From Candidatus Methylopumilus universalis (GTDB taxonomy: Bacteria; Pseudomonadota; Gammaproteobacteria; Burkholderiales; Methylophilaceae): DNA of 64,000 nucleotides. Shown piece by piece: positions 8,498 to 17,244 of this stretch. The translations under genes and the position numbers were made by a program. Below the pieces are notes generated by a model. The model was given only the letters and a program-made list of their open reading frames with translations. It ran no database searches and was not told the DNA's origin. Location: assembly GCA_945883335.1 (NCBI GenBank), contig CAMCXI010000004.1:1-64000 (forward strand), in the 5' to 3' direction. Numbering within the stretch: position 1 is the first letter of the stretch; each line of letters begins with the position of its first letter.

Positions 8498-8965
8498 TTA
8501 CTCTCGATGGTAGGGATGATGATTAATGACAGACCAAGCGCGATAAAGTTGCTCGGCGAGCACAACTCGCACCATGCCATGCGGCAAAGTTAACTTAGAT
8601 AAGCTCCAAAGCCAATCGGCATTTTTCTTGATATCTGGATGCAGACCATCTGCGCCGCCAATAATAAGGCAAACATCACGTCCATTGCCTAGCCAGGCAC
8701 TCATGCGTTCAGCCAATTGAAGGGTTGTGACTTCTGCGCCACGCTCATCAAGCGCGACAATGTAGTCTTTACCACAAGCTTCTAAAATACGTTTGGCTTC
8801 GGCTTCTTGAACAACGTTTGAGTTTTTGCCGGCAGCACGTTTATCAGGTTTGATTTCGAGGATTTCAACGCTGGCTTCACGCGGCATGCGTTTGATGTAT
8901 TCAGCACAAGCTTGCTCCACCCAAGTTGGCATTTTATGACCAACACTGATGATGCGTATTTTCAT
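8498..8965 (-). CDS. rlmH: 23S rRNA (pseudouridine-1915-N3)-methyltransferase RlmH
   Basis: RlmH is a small SPOUT methyltransferase that modifies pseudouridine 1915 in helix 69 of 23S rRNA on assembled ribosomes. From the ATG at 8965 the protein is 155 residues, exactly the usual length. It contains IGGADGLHPDIKK, SLSKLTLPHGMVRVVLAEQLYRA and the invariant end NHHPYHRE. The open frame extends to 9052 inside rsfS, but that extension has no family similarity. It follows rsfS on the same strand, the standard pairing. Confidence 0.95.
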   Translation of the reverse strand: MKIRIISVGHKMPTWVEQACAEYIKRMPREASVEILEIKPDKRAAGKNSNVVQEAEAKRILEACGKDYIVALDERGAEVTTLQLAERMSAWLGNGRDVCLIIGGADGLHPDIKKNADWLWSLSKLTLPHGMVRVVLAEQLYRAWSVINHHPYHRE

Positions 8966-9002
8966 GGTGACGGCTTGTGCTTGCTGTCCAAGCGATAGAG
9001 GT

Positions 9003-9365
9003 TTAAGGCGCTTTGGTGTCGTTCGTGATGTGGCGATTACCTTCCGCCGCACCCCAAAGTTGCTCTAAGTTATAGTAAGCACGGGTCGCAGGCAGCATGA
9101 TGTGAACAATAATATCGCCCAAATCAACCAACACCCATTCCCCTTCACGCTCACCTTCAGTACCACGCGCTTCAACGCCAAGTTCTTTTAATTTCACAAT
9201 GACGTTATTGGCCATCGCTTTTGTCTGGCGTGATGAAGTCGCGTTTGCCACAATCATATAGCTTGCCATTGAGGTCAATTTACGCACATCCATTACGGTG
9301 ATGTCATAGCCTTTGATGTCCTCAAGCGCGTCGACAACGGCTTGTTTCATTGCTTCTAATTCCAT
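9003..9365 (-). CDS. rsfS: Ribosomal silencing factor RsfS
   Basis: RsfS binds ribosomal protein uL14 and blocks subunit joining when nutrients are short. The roughly 120-residue protein has the family motifs DIKGYDITVMDVRKLTS, YMIVANATSSRQTKAMA, and EGEWVLVDLGDIIVHIM near the end. An upstream TTG (9398) is possible, but the ATG at 9365 begins the conserved region. It precedes rlmH as in most bacteria. The usual nadD is absent upstream; panD occupies that place. Confidence 0.92.
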   Translation of the reverse strand: MELEAMKQAVVDALEDIKGYDITVMDVRKLTSMASYMIVANATSSRQTKAMANNVIVKLKELGVEARGTEGEREGEWVLVDLGDIIVHIMLPATRAYYNLEQLWGAAEGNRHITNDTKAP

Positions 9366-9430
9366 AGGGCTACTTTCTTGTATTGAATCTGTTGGCAAAT
9401 AAATCTGCGGGTAAGCTTAGCGTGCAGGGC

Positions 9431-9811
9431 TTATGCCGCTTGCACAGGGATGTCACGACGTTGGTCGATGATACGATTATCTTGATCAACGTAAACGAGT
9501 TGGGGTTTGAATTTTTCGAGTTCTAATTCGGTATAGCTTGCATAGCTGGCAATAATCAATAAGTTACCTGGTTCAGCCTTGCGAGCAGCAGCACCGTTCA
9601 CAGAGATAATGCCAGAGCCGCGTTGTGCACGAATAGCATAGGTAGTGAAACGTTCACCGTTGCTGATATTGTAGATGTCGATTTGTTGATACTCATTAAT
9701 GTCAGCTGCATCAAGTAAATCTTCATCAATCGCACATGAACCCTCGTAGTCCAATTCAGAATGCGTACAGCGCACTCGATGCAATTTGGATTTGAGCATG
9801 GTTCTTTGCAT
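9431..9811 (-). CDS. panD: Aspartate 1-decarboxylase (proenzyme)
   Basis: PanD makes beta-alanine from aspartate for pantothenate synthesis. It is translated as a proenzyme that cleaves itself at Gly24-Ser25 to create a pyruvoyl cofactor. The cleavage site is visible in YEGSCAID with serine at residue 25, matching E. coli numbering when the ATG at 9811 is used. The 126-residue length is normal. It lies about 100 bases upstream of the panC end on the same strand, with its own promoter-like sequence in between. Confidence 0.95.
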   Translation of the reverse strand: MQRTMLKSKLHRVRCTHSELDYEGSCAIDEDLLDAADINEYQQIDIYNISNGERFTTYAIRAQRGSGIISVNGAAARKAEPGNLLIIASYASYTELELEKFKPQLVYVDQDNRIIDQRRDIPVQAA

Positions 9812-9845
9812 GGTTTCCCTATGTGTTTAGTTGAAAAGCATTCAC

Positions 9846-9874
9846 ATTATAGTCGCTTACTAGCGGCCGCGCAA
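9846..9874 (-). promoter_or_regulatory. Candidate sigma-70 promoter for panD
   Basis: On the minus strand a perfect TATAAT (9846-9851) lies 17 bases downstream of TTGCGC (9869-9874), which matches only the first three bases of the -35 consensus. It sits about 35 bases upstream of the panD start, so it would drive panD-rsfS-rlmH separately from panB-panC. This rests on pattern only. Confidence 0.5.
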
Positions 9875-9911
9875 AATTACAAAAACTTGGGCTTTCCTTA
9901 CAGCTGAGAGG

Positions 9912-10790
9912 CTAGTGAGACCTGAGGGTGAACTCAATATTATCAATTAATCGGGTTGTGCCCTGGCGTGCAGCACCCAGAACAACTAATTTGAGGTCTG
10001 CGCTTGTCGCAGGCAGCAGTGTTTCGGCTGAACGAATGGAGATGTAATCCACTATCCAGCCAAGCTGGGTGAGAAATTGCGTGGTTTGCGCTTCTAAGCT
10101 AGCGAAATCAGCATTCCCTTTTTTGACCGTATCAACCAGCAAGCCTAGTGCGCGGTATAAACTCGGGGCTTCTAATTTTTGCGCAGGTGTTAGATAGCCA
10201 TTGCGCGAGCTCATCGCCAATCCATCAGCTTCTCGCTTTGTTTCACTGGCAATAATTTCAATCGGCAAATTAAATTGCTTCACCATGTCGCGGATGATGA
10301 AAAGCTGTTGGAAGTCTTTTTTTCCGAAAATAGCGATTTTGGTTTTCGCGCCATTAAAAAATACGAGATTGAATAATTTGAGCACGACCGTTGCCATGCC
10401 TGAGAAATGCCCAGGGCGAGCAGCGCCACAGAGCTCATTGGCGATACTTGGCAAGTTGATCTTGATGCTTTGATGCGTGTTATTAGTTGAAGCATCAAAG
10501 TCCGGGTAAATCTCTTGCTCGCTAGGCGTAAAAACAATATCTACGCCTGCAGCTTTTAATTTTTCTAAATCGGCGTCTAGGGTGCGAGGGTAATTGCTCA
10601 AGTCTTCGTTTGCGCCAAACTGTAGGGGGTTTATAAAGATGCTGACCACCACACAAGCGTCTTTAGTCTTGGCAAGCTCAACGAGTTGAATATGCCCTGC
10701 GTGCAAGTTGCCCATGGTGGGTACGAACGCAATTGCATTCTGGGATGCTAATGCTTGTGATAGAGCCTGTGCGGTTTTGACGATTTGCAT
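9912..10790 (-). CDS. panC: Pantothenate synthetase (pantoate-beta-alanine ligase)
   Basis: PanC joins pantoate and beta-alanine via a pantoyl-adenylate, the last step of vitamin B5 synthesis. The 292-residue protein shows the nucleotidyltransferase motif VPTMGNLHAGHIQLV near residue 23, VSIFINPLQFGANED, and FGKKDFQQLFIIRDMV in the active-site region. It begins 18 bases downstream of panB and is probably co-transcribed with it. With panD nearby, the branch from aspartate and ketoisovalerate is complete except for panE/ilvC. Confidence 0.95.
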   Translation of the reverse strand: MQIVKTAQALSQALASQNAIAFVPTMGNLHAGHIQLVELAKTKDACVVVSIFINPLQFGANEDLSNYPRTLDADLEKLKAAGVDIVFTPSEQEIYPDFDASTNNTHQSIKINLPSIANELCGAARPGHFSGMATVVLKLFNLVFFNGAKTKIAIFGKKDFQQLFIIRDMVKQFNLPIEIIASETKREADGLAMSSRNGYLTPAQKLEAPSLYRALGLLVDTVKKGNADFASLEAQTTQFLTQLGWIVDYISIRSAETLLPATSADLKLVVLGAARQGTTRLIDNIEFTLRSH

Positions 10791-10808
10791 AAATTAACAG
10801 TTAGCCAA

Positions 10809-11633
10809 TTAATAACAATGTTCAGCGCCAGGGAAGGCTTTGTCCTTAACGGCTTTTACATAAGCCTGAACGGAACTTTGAATACTACTGTTTCTCAAGG
10901 AGCTTTCTGCTAAAAAGTTTTTAGCAAAGCGAGGAGATTTAAATTCTTCAGGTTTTTTTGATGCGGGGCCTGTGTAAATGCCAAGTAAGTCTTGAATCAC
11001 TAGTACTTGCCCATCGCAATCCGCGCCAGCACCGATGCCGATTGTGGGGGTGTTAATTGATTCAGTGATGGTTTTTGCGAGTATAGCTGGTACCATTTCA
11101 AGCAGAACAAAATGGACGCCGACCTGATCCATTGCAGTCGCATCTTGTAGAATTTGGTGAGCAGTTTCTTCAGTTTTTCCCTGAATGCGGTACCCGCCTA
11201 ATTGATTGACGGATTGCGGCGTGAATCCTAAATGCGCGCAAACTGGTATACCGTGCTCGATGAGATATTGTGCGGTGTTGACCATTTCGCCACCGCCTTC
11301 AATTTTGACAATATCCGCGCCAGAAGAGATGAGTTTTTTTGCATTGAGCAATGCAGTTTCTTTGTTGTGTTCATAGCTGCCTGCTGGCATGTCAGCCATG
11401 ATGCCACAATCTTTAGTCCCCGCTTTGACTGATTTTGTATGGTATTCCATGTCTTGCATGGATACGTTCAAAGTATTTTCAGCGCCTTGTAATACCATGC
11501 CTAGCGAGTCACCAACTAGCAGCATATCGACCCCTGCCGCCTCGCTAAGCTTGGCAAAAGTTGCGTCGTAACAGGTCAGCATGGCGACTTTTTCACCACG
11601 GCCAATCAGAGCATTTATTTTTGCTAACGACAT
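10809..11633 (-). CDS. panB: 3-methyl-2-oxobutanoate hydroxymethyltransferase
   Basis: PanB transfers a hydroxymethyl group from methylene-tetrahydrofolate to ketoisovalerate, the committed step to pantoate. Visible family motifs are MLTCYDATFAKL, VDMLLVGDSLGMVLQG, ADIVKIEGG and PTIGIGAGADCDGQVLV, which carry the magnesium ligands and substrate contacts. Length is 274 residues. It ends 6 bases before the downstream kinase's partner genes begin on the upstream side, in a tight folK-kinase-panB-panC run. Confidence 0.95.
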   Translation of the reverse strand: MSLAKINALIGRGEKVAMLTCYDATFAKLSEAAGVDMLLVGDSLGMVLQGAENTLNVSMQDMEYHTKSVKAGTKDCGIMADMPAGSYEHNKETALLNAKKLISSGADIVKIEGGGEMVNTAQYLIEHGIPVCAHLGFTPQSVNQLGGYRIQGKTEETAHQILQDATAMDQVGVHFVLLEMVPAILAKTITESINTPTIGIGAGADCDGQVLVIQDLLGIYTGPASKKPEEFKSPRFAKNFLAESSLRNSSIQSSVQAYVKAVKDKAFPGAEHCY

Positions 11634-11639
11634 GACTTT

Positions 11640-12287
11640 TTAGTCCCAAATGGGATTGAAGAATTCGCGGCGGCTTTGCACTTGCATGATGCGCTCTACT
11701 AGCAAGTCGAGGGCTTCTTCGCTGGTGGTGATGTTAATTTTTTCGTTGTTAACAATGAGCAATGGGGAGGTATCGTAAACGTGGAAAAATTCACTATACG
11801 CGTCAGAAAGGCGCGTTAAATAATCGCGAGGGATATCTTGCTCATAGCTGATATTGCGTTGCTCAACGCGCTCAAGCAAGGTTTCTACTGGCGTTTGCAG
11901 GTAGATGACCAAGTCAGGCTTGGCTGCTTGCACTTGCATGGTCTGATAAATCTGGCGATAAAGCGAAAACTCTTCGTCGTTTAAATTAAGGCGCGCAAAT
12001 AGCGGGTCTTTTTCTAAGAAGAAGTCAGCAATTGTTGCATCACCAAAAATATCGCGCTGATTCAGATCACGAATTTGATTGCTGCGCTGATGCAAAAAGA
12101 ACAGTTGTGTAGGCAAAGCATAGCGCTCAGGATCTTGGTAGAAGCGCGCTAAAAAAGGATTGGCTTCAGCTTTTTCAAGCAATAAATTCACGGGAAAGCG
12201 GTCAGCAAGTTTACGGGCAAGCGTTGTCTTGCCACTGCCGATGGGGCCTTCAATCACGATGTATGGAAATTTTTCTGTGATATTCAT
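11640..12287 (-). CDS. Deoxynucleoside kinase family protein
   Basis: A 215-residue P-loop kinase of the deoxyadenosine/deoxyguanosine kinase group. The P-loop reads EGPIGSGKTTLARKL, and there is a FLHQRSNQIRDL segment and an ERVEQRNISYEQ lid region. Many proteobacteria carry this gene between folK and panB, as here. Substrate is uncertain: salvage of purine deoxynucleosides is likely, but a regulatory role is possible. It is 6 bases from panB on the same strand, so it is in the same transcript. Confidence 0.85.
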   Translation of the reverse strand: MNITEKFPYIVIEGPIGSGKTTLARKLADRFPVNLLLEKAEANPFLARFYQDPERYALPTQLFFLHQRSNQIRDLNQRDIFGDATIADFFLEKDPLFARLNLNDEEFSLYRQIYQTMQVQAAKPDLVIYLQTPVETLLERVEQRNISYEQDIPRDYLTRLSDAYSEFFHVYDTSPLLIVNNEKINITTSEEALDLLVERIMQVQSRREFFNPIWD

Positions 12288-12326
12288 TTTTTCGTATTTG
12301 CCTGTTGGCCCATCTTCTTTAGAAGA

Positions 12327-12803
12327 TTAAAGTTTGCTTACACCTTGATTATCGCATTTTGAAGCAAGCTCGTCAGCGTATCCATCTTTGCCGATGTTAA
12401 TTTTTGGTGCAATTTCGGCGAGCGGCAACATCACAAAGCCACGTGTATGCATTCTTGGATGGGGCAGGGTCAGCTCTGCTGTGTTGATTTCAATATTTCC
12501 ATAAAGCAACACATCTAAATCCAAGACTCTTGGCGCATTAGGGAATGGCCTTTCTCGGCCGTGTTGAGCCTCGATCGCTAAAAGCGTATGCAACAATGCT
12601 AATGGGCTTAAATCCGTTTCAATTTCCGCCACAGCGTTGATGAAGTCTGGCTGATTGTCATAACCAATAGGCGCTGTTTTGAAGAGCGATGATGCTTTGA
12701 TAAGTTTAATTCTGGGTGTGTTTGCGATGGTTTGCAAAGCCCGCTCAACTTGTGCTTGCGGGTCTTGCAGGTTACTTCCTAGAGCGATAAAAGCTTGATG
12801 CAT
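12327..12803 (-). CDS. folK: 2-amino-4-hydroxy-6-hydroxymethyldihydropteridine diphosphokinase
   Basis: FolK (HPPK) transfers pyrophosphate from ATP to the pterin during folate synthesis. The 158-residue protein has the N-terminal FIALGSNLQDP, the KTAPIGYDNQPDFINAVAEI segment, and the signature RERPFPNAPRVLDLDVLLY that carries the magnesium-binding aspartates. Its ATG overlaps the pcnB stop by one base, so translation is coupled. The pcnB-folK order is widespread in beta- and gammaproteobacteria. Confidence 0.95.
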   Translation of the reverse strand: MHQAFIALGSNLQDPQAQVERALQTIANTPRIKLIKASSLFKTAPIGYDNQPDFINAVAEIETDLSPLALLHTLLAIEAQHGRERPFPNAPRVLDLDVLLYGNIEINTAELTLPHPRMHTRGFVMLPLAEIAPKINIGKDGYADELASKCDNQGVSKL

Positions 12804-14203
12804 TATTGTGCGACAGGTTTTCTTCTGCGACGGCGACGTGGCTTGTGTTCAGGCGTATTGCTAGCCGGTAAGGTTTTCAAAAGATTTAAGCGCTGTTCTG
12901 GATTTTCATCCGCAAACTTCGTCCACCATTCGCCAAGCTCCATTGGCACTTCGCCAGATTCACAGCGAAGTAATAGAAAGTCATAAGCTGCACGGTAACG
13001 TGGATGTTCCAGTAAGCCAAAAGGACGTTTGCCCACGCGCATTTCAAAGCGTGGTTGCAAGCCCCAAATCTCTTTCATCGTCGTGCTGTAGCGTTTGTGA
13101 ATGGCAAGCTTCTCCGCTTGAATATCACTTACTTCTGTCATCGCCATGTGAAGGGCTGGGATTGGGCGATTGCCTTGTTTTTGATAGCGTTGCCATGCCA
13201 CGAGTACTTCATGCCAAAGTAATGTGGCGAATAAAAATCCAGGCGAAACTGGTTTCTCGGCGAGCACGCGCGTATCAGTATTTTTAAGCGCTAAGTTAAC
13301 AAATTTGGCACCGATTGGCTGTTCAAGTACCACGTCTAAGAGTGGCAATAATCCATGATGCAAGCCATGTTTACGCAGTTGCACAGCGCTCTCAATGGCG
13401 TGACCTGACAAGAATAATTTGAGCATTTCGTCAAATAAACGTGATGGCGGTACGTCGTTTAAAAGCTCGGCTAACTTCGGAATAGGGGATTCTGTAGCGC
13501 TATCAATTTTTAAGCCGAGTTTTGCTGAAAGGCGCACTGCTCTGAGCATACGAACGGGATCTTCACGATAGCGAGTGACTGGGTCGCCGATCATTTTTAA
13601 TACGCCGGCTTGAATATCAGCAACGCCATTATGAAAATCGAGCACATCTTCGGTTGCAGGGTCGTAATAAAGGGCGTTGGCTGTAAAGTCGCGGCGAACA
13701 GCATCCTCTTCTTGGTTGCCAAACACGTTATCACGCAGAATTCGCCCAGAGTCAGCCACTTGATTGTCATCGCTCTCGCCTAGATGACTGCCACGGAAAG
13801 TCGAAACCTCAATGGTTTCATCACCAAACATCACGTGCACAAGTCTGAAGCGGCGACCAATAATGCGTGAACGGCGGAAAACTCTGTTGACTTGTTCTGG
13901 TGTGGCATCTGTGGCGATGTCAAAATCTTTGGGGCGTTTTTTAAGGAGTAAGTCACGCACTGCGCCGCCTACGATGTAAGCTTCGAAGCCGGCTTTTTGC
14001 AAGCCTTCCGTTGTTTTAACGGCGGCATTGCTGAGCAAGCGACGATCAATGCAGTGTGTTTTGCTAGAGATGCGTTTGGCGTTGTGGGCTATGTTTTTAC
14101 TAGGACTCGATGGGCTTCTGCCCCGTCCATGTTGGTGACTAATGTCATGCGTGATGGTTTTATTTTTTTTTGAAAATACGCGCTGCAGTAGTTTTTTAAT
14201 CAT
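12803..14203 (-). CDS. pcnB: Poly(A) polymerase I
   Basis: PcnB adds 3' poly(A) tails that promote RNA decay. The 466-residue protein begins with a basic tail, then the nucleotidyltransferase head VGGAVRDLLLKKRPKDFDIATD with the catalytic DxD. RRSRIIGRRFRLVHVMF and the RRDFTANAL motif follow. The C-terminal end is very basic (KPRRRRRRKP), as in PcnB, and that separates it from CCA-adding enzymes, which lack such a tail. The start at 14203 fits the family. Confidence 0.92.
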   Translation of the reverse strand: MIKKLLQRVFSKKNKTITHDISHQHGRGRSPSSPSKNIAHNAKRISSKTHCIDRRLLSNAAVKTTEGLQKAGFEAYIVGGAVRDLLLKKRPKDFDIATDATPEQVNRVFRRSRIIGRRFRLVHVMFGDETIEVSTFRGSHLGESDDNQVADSGRILRDNVFGNQEEDAVRRDFTANALYYDPATEDVLDFHNGVADIQAGVLKMIGDPVTRYREDPVRMLRAVRLSAKLGLKIDSATESPIPKLAELLNDVPPSRLFDEMLKLFLSGHAIESAVQLRKHGLHHGLLPLLDVVLEQPIGAKFVNLALKNTDTRVLAEKPVSPGFLFATLLWHEVLVAWQRYQKQGNRPIPALHMAMTEVSDIQAEKLAIHKRYSTTMKEIWGLQPRFEMRVGKRPFGLLEHPRYRAAYDFLLLRCESGEVPMELGEWWTKFADENPEQRLNLLKTLPASNTPEHKPRRRRRRKPVAQ

Positions 14204-14230
14204 TCAGTCTAAGGTTCAGTTGTACTTAAT

Positions 14231-14776
14231 TTAAGACTTATTATGCCACAAGACATCTGGCAAGTTAGAAGCATGATTAATGCTGCGACACATCACAAAC
14301 AGCAAGTCAGAAAGTCGATTGATGTATTGCAATGAAATCACAGTGACGGTTTCATCGCGGTTAAGCTTAATCATCGAGCGTTCAGCGCGACGACAAACCG
14401 TGCGGGCTAAATGGCAATAAGCAGAGGCGCGTGAGCCACCTGGCAAAATAAACTCTTTGAGAGATGGCAATGGCTCATTAAGCTCATCGAGCACATTTTC
14501 TAGTGCTGTGACACGATCTACTTTGAGCATGCTGTAGCCAGGGATGCAGATTTCACCACCCACATCGAATAGATCATGTTGAACATCATTAAGGGTGCTG
14601 CGAATAATTTCAGGCAAGGGTTCTGTAAGTAAAATGCCAATCACAGCATTGAGCTCATCGACATCCCCCATCGCGTCAATTCGCAAGCTGTCTTTGTTTA
14701 CGCGTGAGCCATCACCGAGACCTGTAGTGCCGGTGTCTCCTGTTTTAGTATAAATTTTGCTTAGTCTGTTTGCCAT
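14231..14776 (-). CDS. Cob(I)yrinic acid a,c-diamide adenosyltransferase, PduO type
   Basis: This enzyme attaches the adenosyl group to cobalt in corrinoids, making coenzyme B12. The 181-residue protein opens KIYTKTGDTGTTGLGDGSRV, the PduO ATP-binding signature, followed by DAMGDVDELNAVIG and, near the end, CRRAERSMIKL and YINRLSDLLFVM. No cobalamin synthesis genes are nearby, so it may act on imported cobamide. It is a single gene between pcnB and murI. Confidence 0.92.
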   Translation of the reverse strand: MANRLSKIYTKTGDTGTTGLGDGSRVNKDSLRIDAMGDVDELNAVIGILLTEPLPEIIRSTLNDVQHDLFDVGGEICIPGYSMLKVDRVTALENVLDELNEPLPSLKEFILPGGSRASAYCHLARTVCRRAERSMIKLNRDETVTVISLQYINRLSDLLFVMCRSINHASNLPDVLWHNKS

Positions 14777-14872
14777 GCCAAAGTCCTTGAAGCCGCTAAT
14801 CTAGTTAACATTGTAACTGATGCAGCTGATAGAAAATGACATTCTCATGCAAGTTCAGCTAAACTCTTGTGC

Positions 14873-15682
14873 ATGCAAAAACAGTTTAGTTCTCCATCTG
14901 CGCCTATCGGCGTCTTTGATTCCGGCGTTGGTGGCATCTCTGTGCTCAAGCATATTCGGGCGCTGATGCCGCAGGAGAGTCTTATCTATGCGGCTGATTC
15001 AAAACATGCGCCTTATGGCAATCAAACGCATGAGTTTATTCAAGCCCGTAGTTTTCATCTCGCTGAATTTTTACTGAGTCAAGGTGTTAAAGCATTGGTT
15101 GTGGCTTGCAATACCGCCACTGCGGCGGCAATTTCTAGTTTGCGTGAAAGATATCCTGATCTGCTGATTATAGGCATGGAGCCAGCACTCAAGCCTGCTG
15201 TGGCTGCTACAAAAACAGGTGTGGTTGGTGTGTTGGCGACAAGCGGCACATTGAAAAGTGCTCAGTTTGCCGCTTTGCTTGAGCACTATGCCCAAGGCGT
15301 TGAGGTCGTGACACAAGCTTGTATTGGTTTGGTTGAGTGTGTGGAAAAGGGTGAGTTAACGAGCCTCTCAACGACAGCACTATTAAAGCAGTATTTGCAA
15401 TCCTTGCTATCGGCTAAAGCCGATACTATCGTCTTGGGCTGTACGCATTATCCATTTGTGCGCGCGCTCATCGAAGACATAGTTGGTGGGGATGTGGTTT
15501 TAATTGATACGGGCGATGCTGTAGCTAAGCACTTAAAGAATCGGCTGCAAGATAATCAGTTGATGTGTGCTTTAGATGAATTGGGGAGTGTTAGTTTTTG
15601 GTCAAACAATGAAGCTGATGACACTGAAAAAGTCATGAGCGCATTGTGGGGTTCCCCAGTGAGTGTTGCTCGCTTGATTTGA
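14873..15682 (+). CDS. murI: Glutamate racemase
   Basis: MurI makes D-glutamate for peptidoglycan. The roughly 269-residue protein has the N-terminal GVFDSGVGGISVLKHI with the substrate-binding Asp-Ser, VACNTATAAAI carrying the first catalytic cysteine, and VLGCTHYPFV carrying the second. I prefer the ATG at 14873 over a TTG two codons upstream. It is transcribed alone on the plus strand between minus-strand genes. Confidence 0.95.
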   Translation: MQKQFSSPSAPIGVFDSGVGGISVLKHIRALMPQESLIYAADSKHAPYGNQTHEFIQARSFHLAEFLLSQGVKALVVACNTATAAAISSLRERYPDLLIIGMEPALKPAVAATKTGVVGVLATSGTLKSAQFAALLEHYAQGVEVVTQACIGLVECVEKGELTSLSTTALLKQYLQSLLSAKADTIVLGCTHYPFVRALIEDIVGGDVVLIDTGDAVAKHLKNRLQDNQLMCALDELGSVSFWSNNEADDTEKVMSALWGSPVSVARLI

Positions 15683-15703
15683 GTCTTTGTTGATTTTTAA
15701 AGA

Positions 15704-15895
15704 TTAATGATGCCCAGCTTTTTCGCCAGCTTTCAGTTGATATTTTGTGCCGCAATAAGGGCAACTTACCTTGCCCGTTTCAGATAAGTCCAAAAATACG
15801 CGTGGGTGGGAGCACCACAAAGCAACCTCATCCGTTGGGCAGTGCAGTGGTAAGTCTTTTGCGCTGACTTGGATGATTTTTGTGTCGTTTGCCAT
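15704..15895 (-). CDS. Small zinc-ribbon protein (zf-CHCC, NDUFS6-like)
   Basis: A 63-residue protein with one zinc-binding domain. The ligands read C(19)...C(28)-S-H(30), then CPYCG near residue 46, which is the CHCC pattern shared with the mitochondrial complex I subunit NDUFS6. The segment HPRVFLDLSETGKVSCPYCGT is typical of proteobacterial members. Its role is unknown. It follows ilvE on the same strand with a 33-base gap, a frequent neighbour in betaproteobacteria. Confidence 0.88.
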   Translation of the reverse strand: MANDTKIIQVSAKDLPLHCPTDEVALWCSHPRVFLDLSETGKVSCPYCGTKYQLKAGEKAGHH

Positions 15896-15928
15896 GTGGA
15901 GCTTCCTTCAATTGCGATGTTTTAAAAA

Positions 15929-16861
15929 TTAAACTAATGTTAACCAGTCAGCGTGTTTTGCTGATTTACCTTTGACTATATCGAAGTACATCGATTGAAG
16001 TTTTTCGGTAATCGGACCACGTTTGCCATCACCAATCGCGCGATTATCAAGTTCACGGATAGGTGTCACTTCAGCCGCAGTGCCAGTAAAGAAGGCTTCA
16101 TCTGCTGAATACACTTCATCGCGAGTGATGCGTTTCTCAATGACTTGCAGGCCAATTTCGCCGGCTAATTGCACAATGGTATCGCGTGTAATGCCTTCAA
16201 GTGCGCTTGTTAAGTCAGGTGTGATTAATTTGCCGTTGCGAACAATAAATACGTTCTCGCCAGAGCCTTCAGCCACAAAGCCGTCAACATCCAATAACAA
16301 AGCCTCATCGTAACCATCTTGCGCTGCTTCTTGGTGTGCCAAGATTGAGTTCATGTAGTTGCCGTTTGCTTTGGCTTTACACATGGTGATGTTCACATGA
16401 TGGCGTGAGAAAGAAGATGTTTTCACGCGGATACCATTTGTAATTGCTTCATCCCCCATGTAAGCGCCCCAAGTCCAAGCGGCAACAATCACGTGGGTTG
16501 ATAGTGTTTTAGCTGAGATGCCCATTGCTTCCGGGCCATAAAACGCCATAGGGCGCATGTAAGCTGACTCAAGATTGTTTTCACGCACGGCAGTTTTTTG
16601 CGCTTCCATCAGCGTCGCTTTATCAAAAGGCATCTTCATGCCTAGGATGTGTGCTGAACGGAAAAGGCGGTCTGTATGTTCTTTCAAGCGGAAAATTGCT
16701 GGGCCCTTGTCAGTCTTGTAGGCGCGAACACCCTCAAACACACCCATGCCATAATGCAATGTGTGGCTGAGAACGTGGGTTGTGGCGCTACGCCAGTCCA
16801 CCATCTTGCCGTCATACCAAATAAGACCGTCGCGGTCAGCCATCGATGTGGCAACTGCCAT
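15929..16861 (-). CDS. ilvE: Branched-chain amino acid aminotransferase
   Basis: IlvE, a PLP enzyme, catalyses the last transamination of leucine, isoleucine and valine synthesis. The roughly 310-residue protein shows LHYGMGVFEGVRAY near residue 40, CKAKANGNYMNSILAHQEA with the PLP lysine, DVDGFVAEGSGENVF, and FFTGTAAEVTPIREL. Of several in-frame ATGs, the one at 16861 has a good ribosome site (GGAG, 8 bases upstream), so I use it rather than 16891. Confidence 0.94.
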   Translation of the reverse strand: MAVATSMADRDGLIWYDGKMVDWRSATTHVLSHTLHYGMGVFEGVRAYKTDKGPAIFRLKEHTDRLFRSAHILGMKMPFDKATLMEAQKTAVRENNLESAYMRPMAFYGPEAMGISAKTLSTHVIVAAWTWGAYMGDEAITNGIRVKTSSFSRHHVNITMCKAKANGNYMNSILAHQEAAQDGYDEALLLDVDGFVAEGSGENVFIVRNGKLITPDLTSALEGITRDTIVQLAGEIGLQVIEKRITRDEVYSADEAFFTGTAAEVTPIRELDNRAIGDGKRGPITEKLQSMYFDIVKGKSAKHADWLTLV

Positions 16862-17244
16862 GTTAATTCTCCAGCGTGCAAAAAAACTCAATTGTAAACG
16901 CTCGCCATCGCGCTGAATAGACGCAATAGGATTAACTTTTAAAACGAAGTTTATTTTTCATCGTAAATAGACCTAAAAAAATCAAAAAATAAATCTATAA
17001 TATTAAGTTGATTGAATAAGTCGCTAAATGTAATTTCGTATTTCGCCAGAAATTAAATCATGATTTTCATGGTGACTACTAAGCGTTAATAGTTCACATT
17101 TGAAAGGATATGAAGATTGTTTTTTCTGAAGTTTTGTGAAAAAACCAAACTAACCAGAATTTTGTAATAAAACGCATCACAATAAAAAGCTTTTAGAAGC
17201 ATTGAATTTTCTTAAGTTATCAATGTCATGATTAGGGGCCAACG
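16862..17244. other. AT-rich intergenic region between ilvE and the SCO gene
   Basis: About 380 bases separate the divergent ilvE and SCO genes, so both promoters must lie here. The DNA is rich in A/T runs. I looked for an FNR/ANR site (TTGAT-N4-ATCAA) upstream of the oxidase genes and found none. TTGATT near 17009 could be a -35 element, but no good -10 is spaced from it. I see no RNA gene. Confidence 0.5.

Noticed and set aside
16980-17020. TTGATTGAATAAG as an FNR half site
   Set aside because: The second half (ATCAA at the right spacing) is missing.
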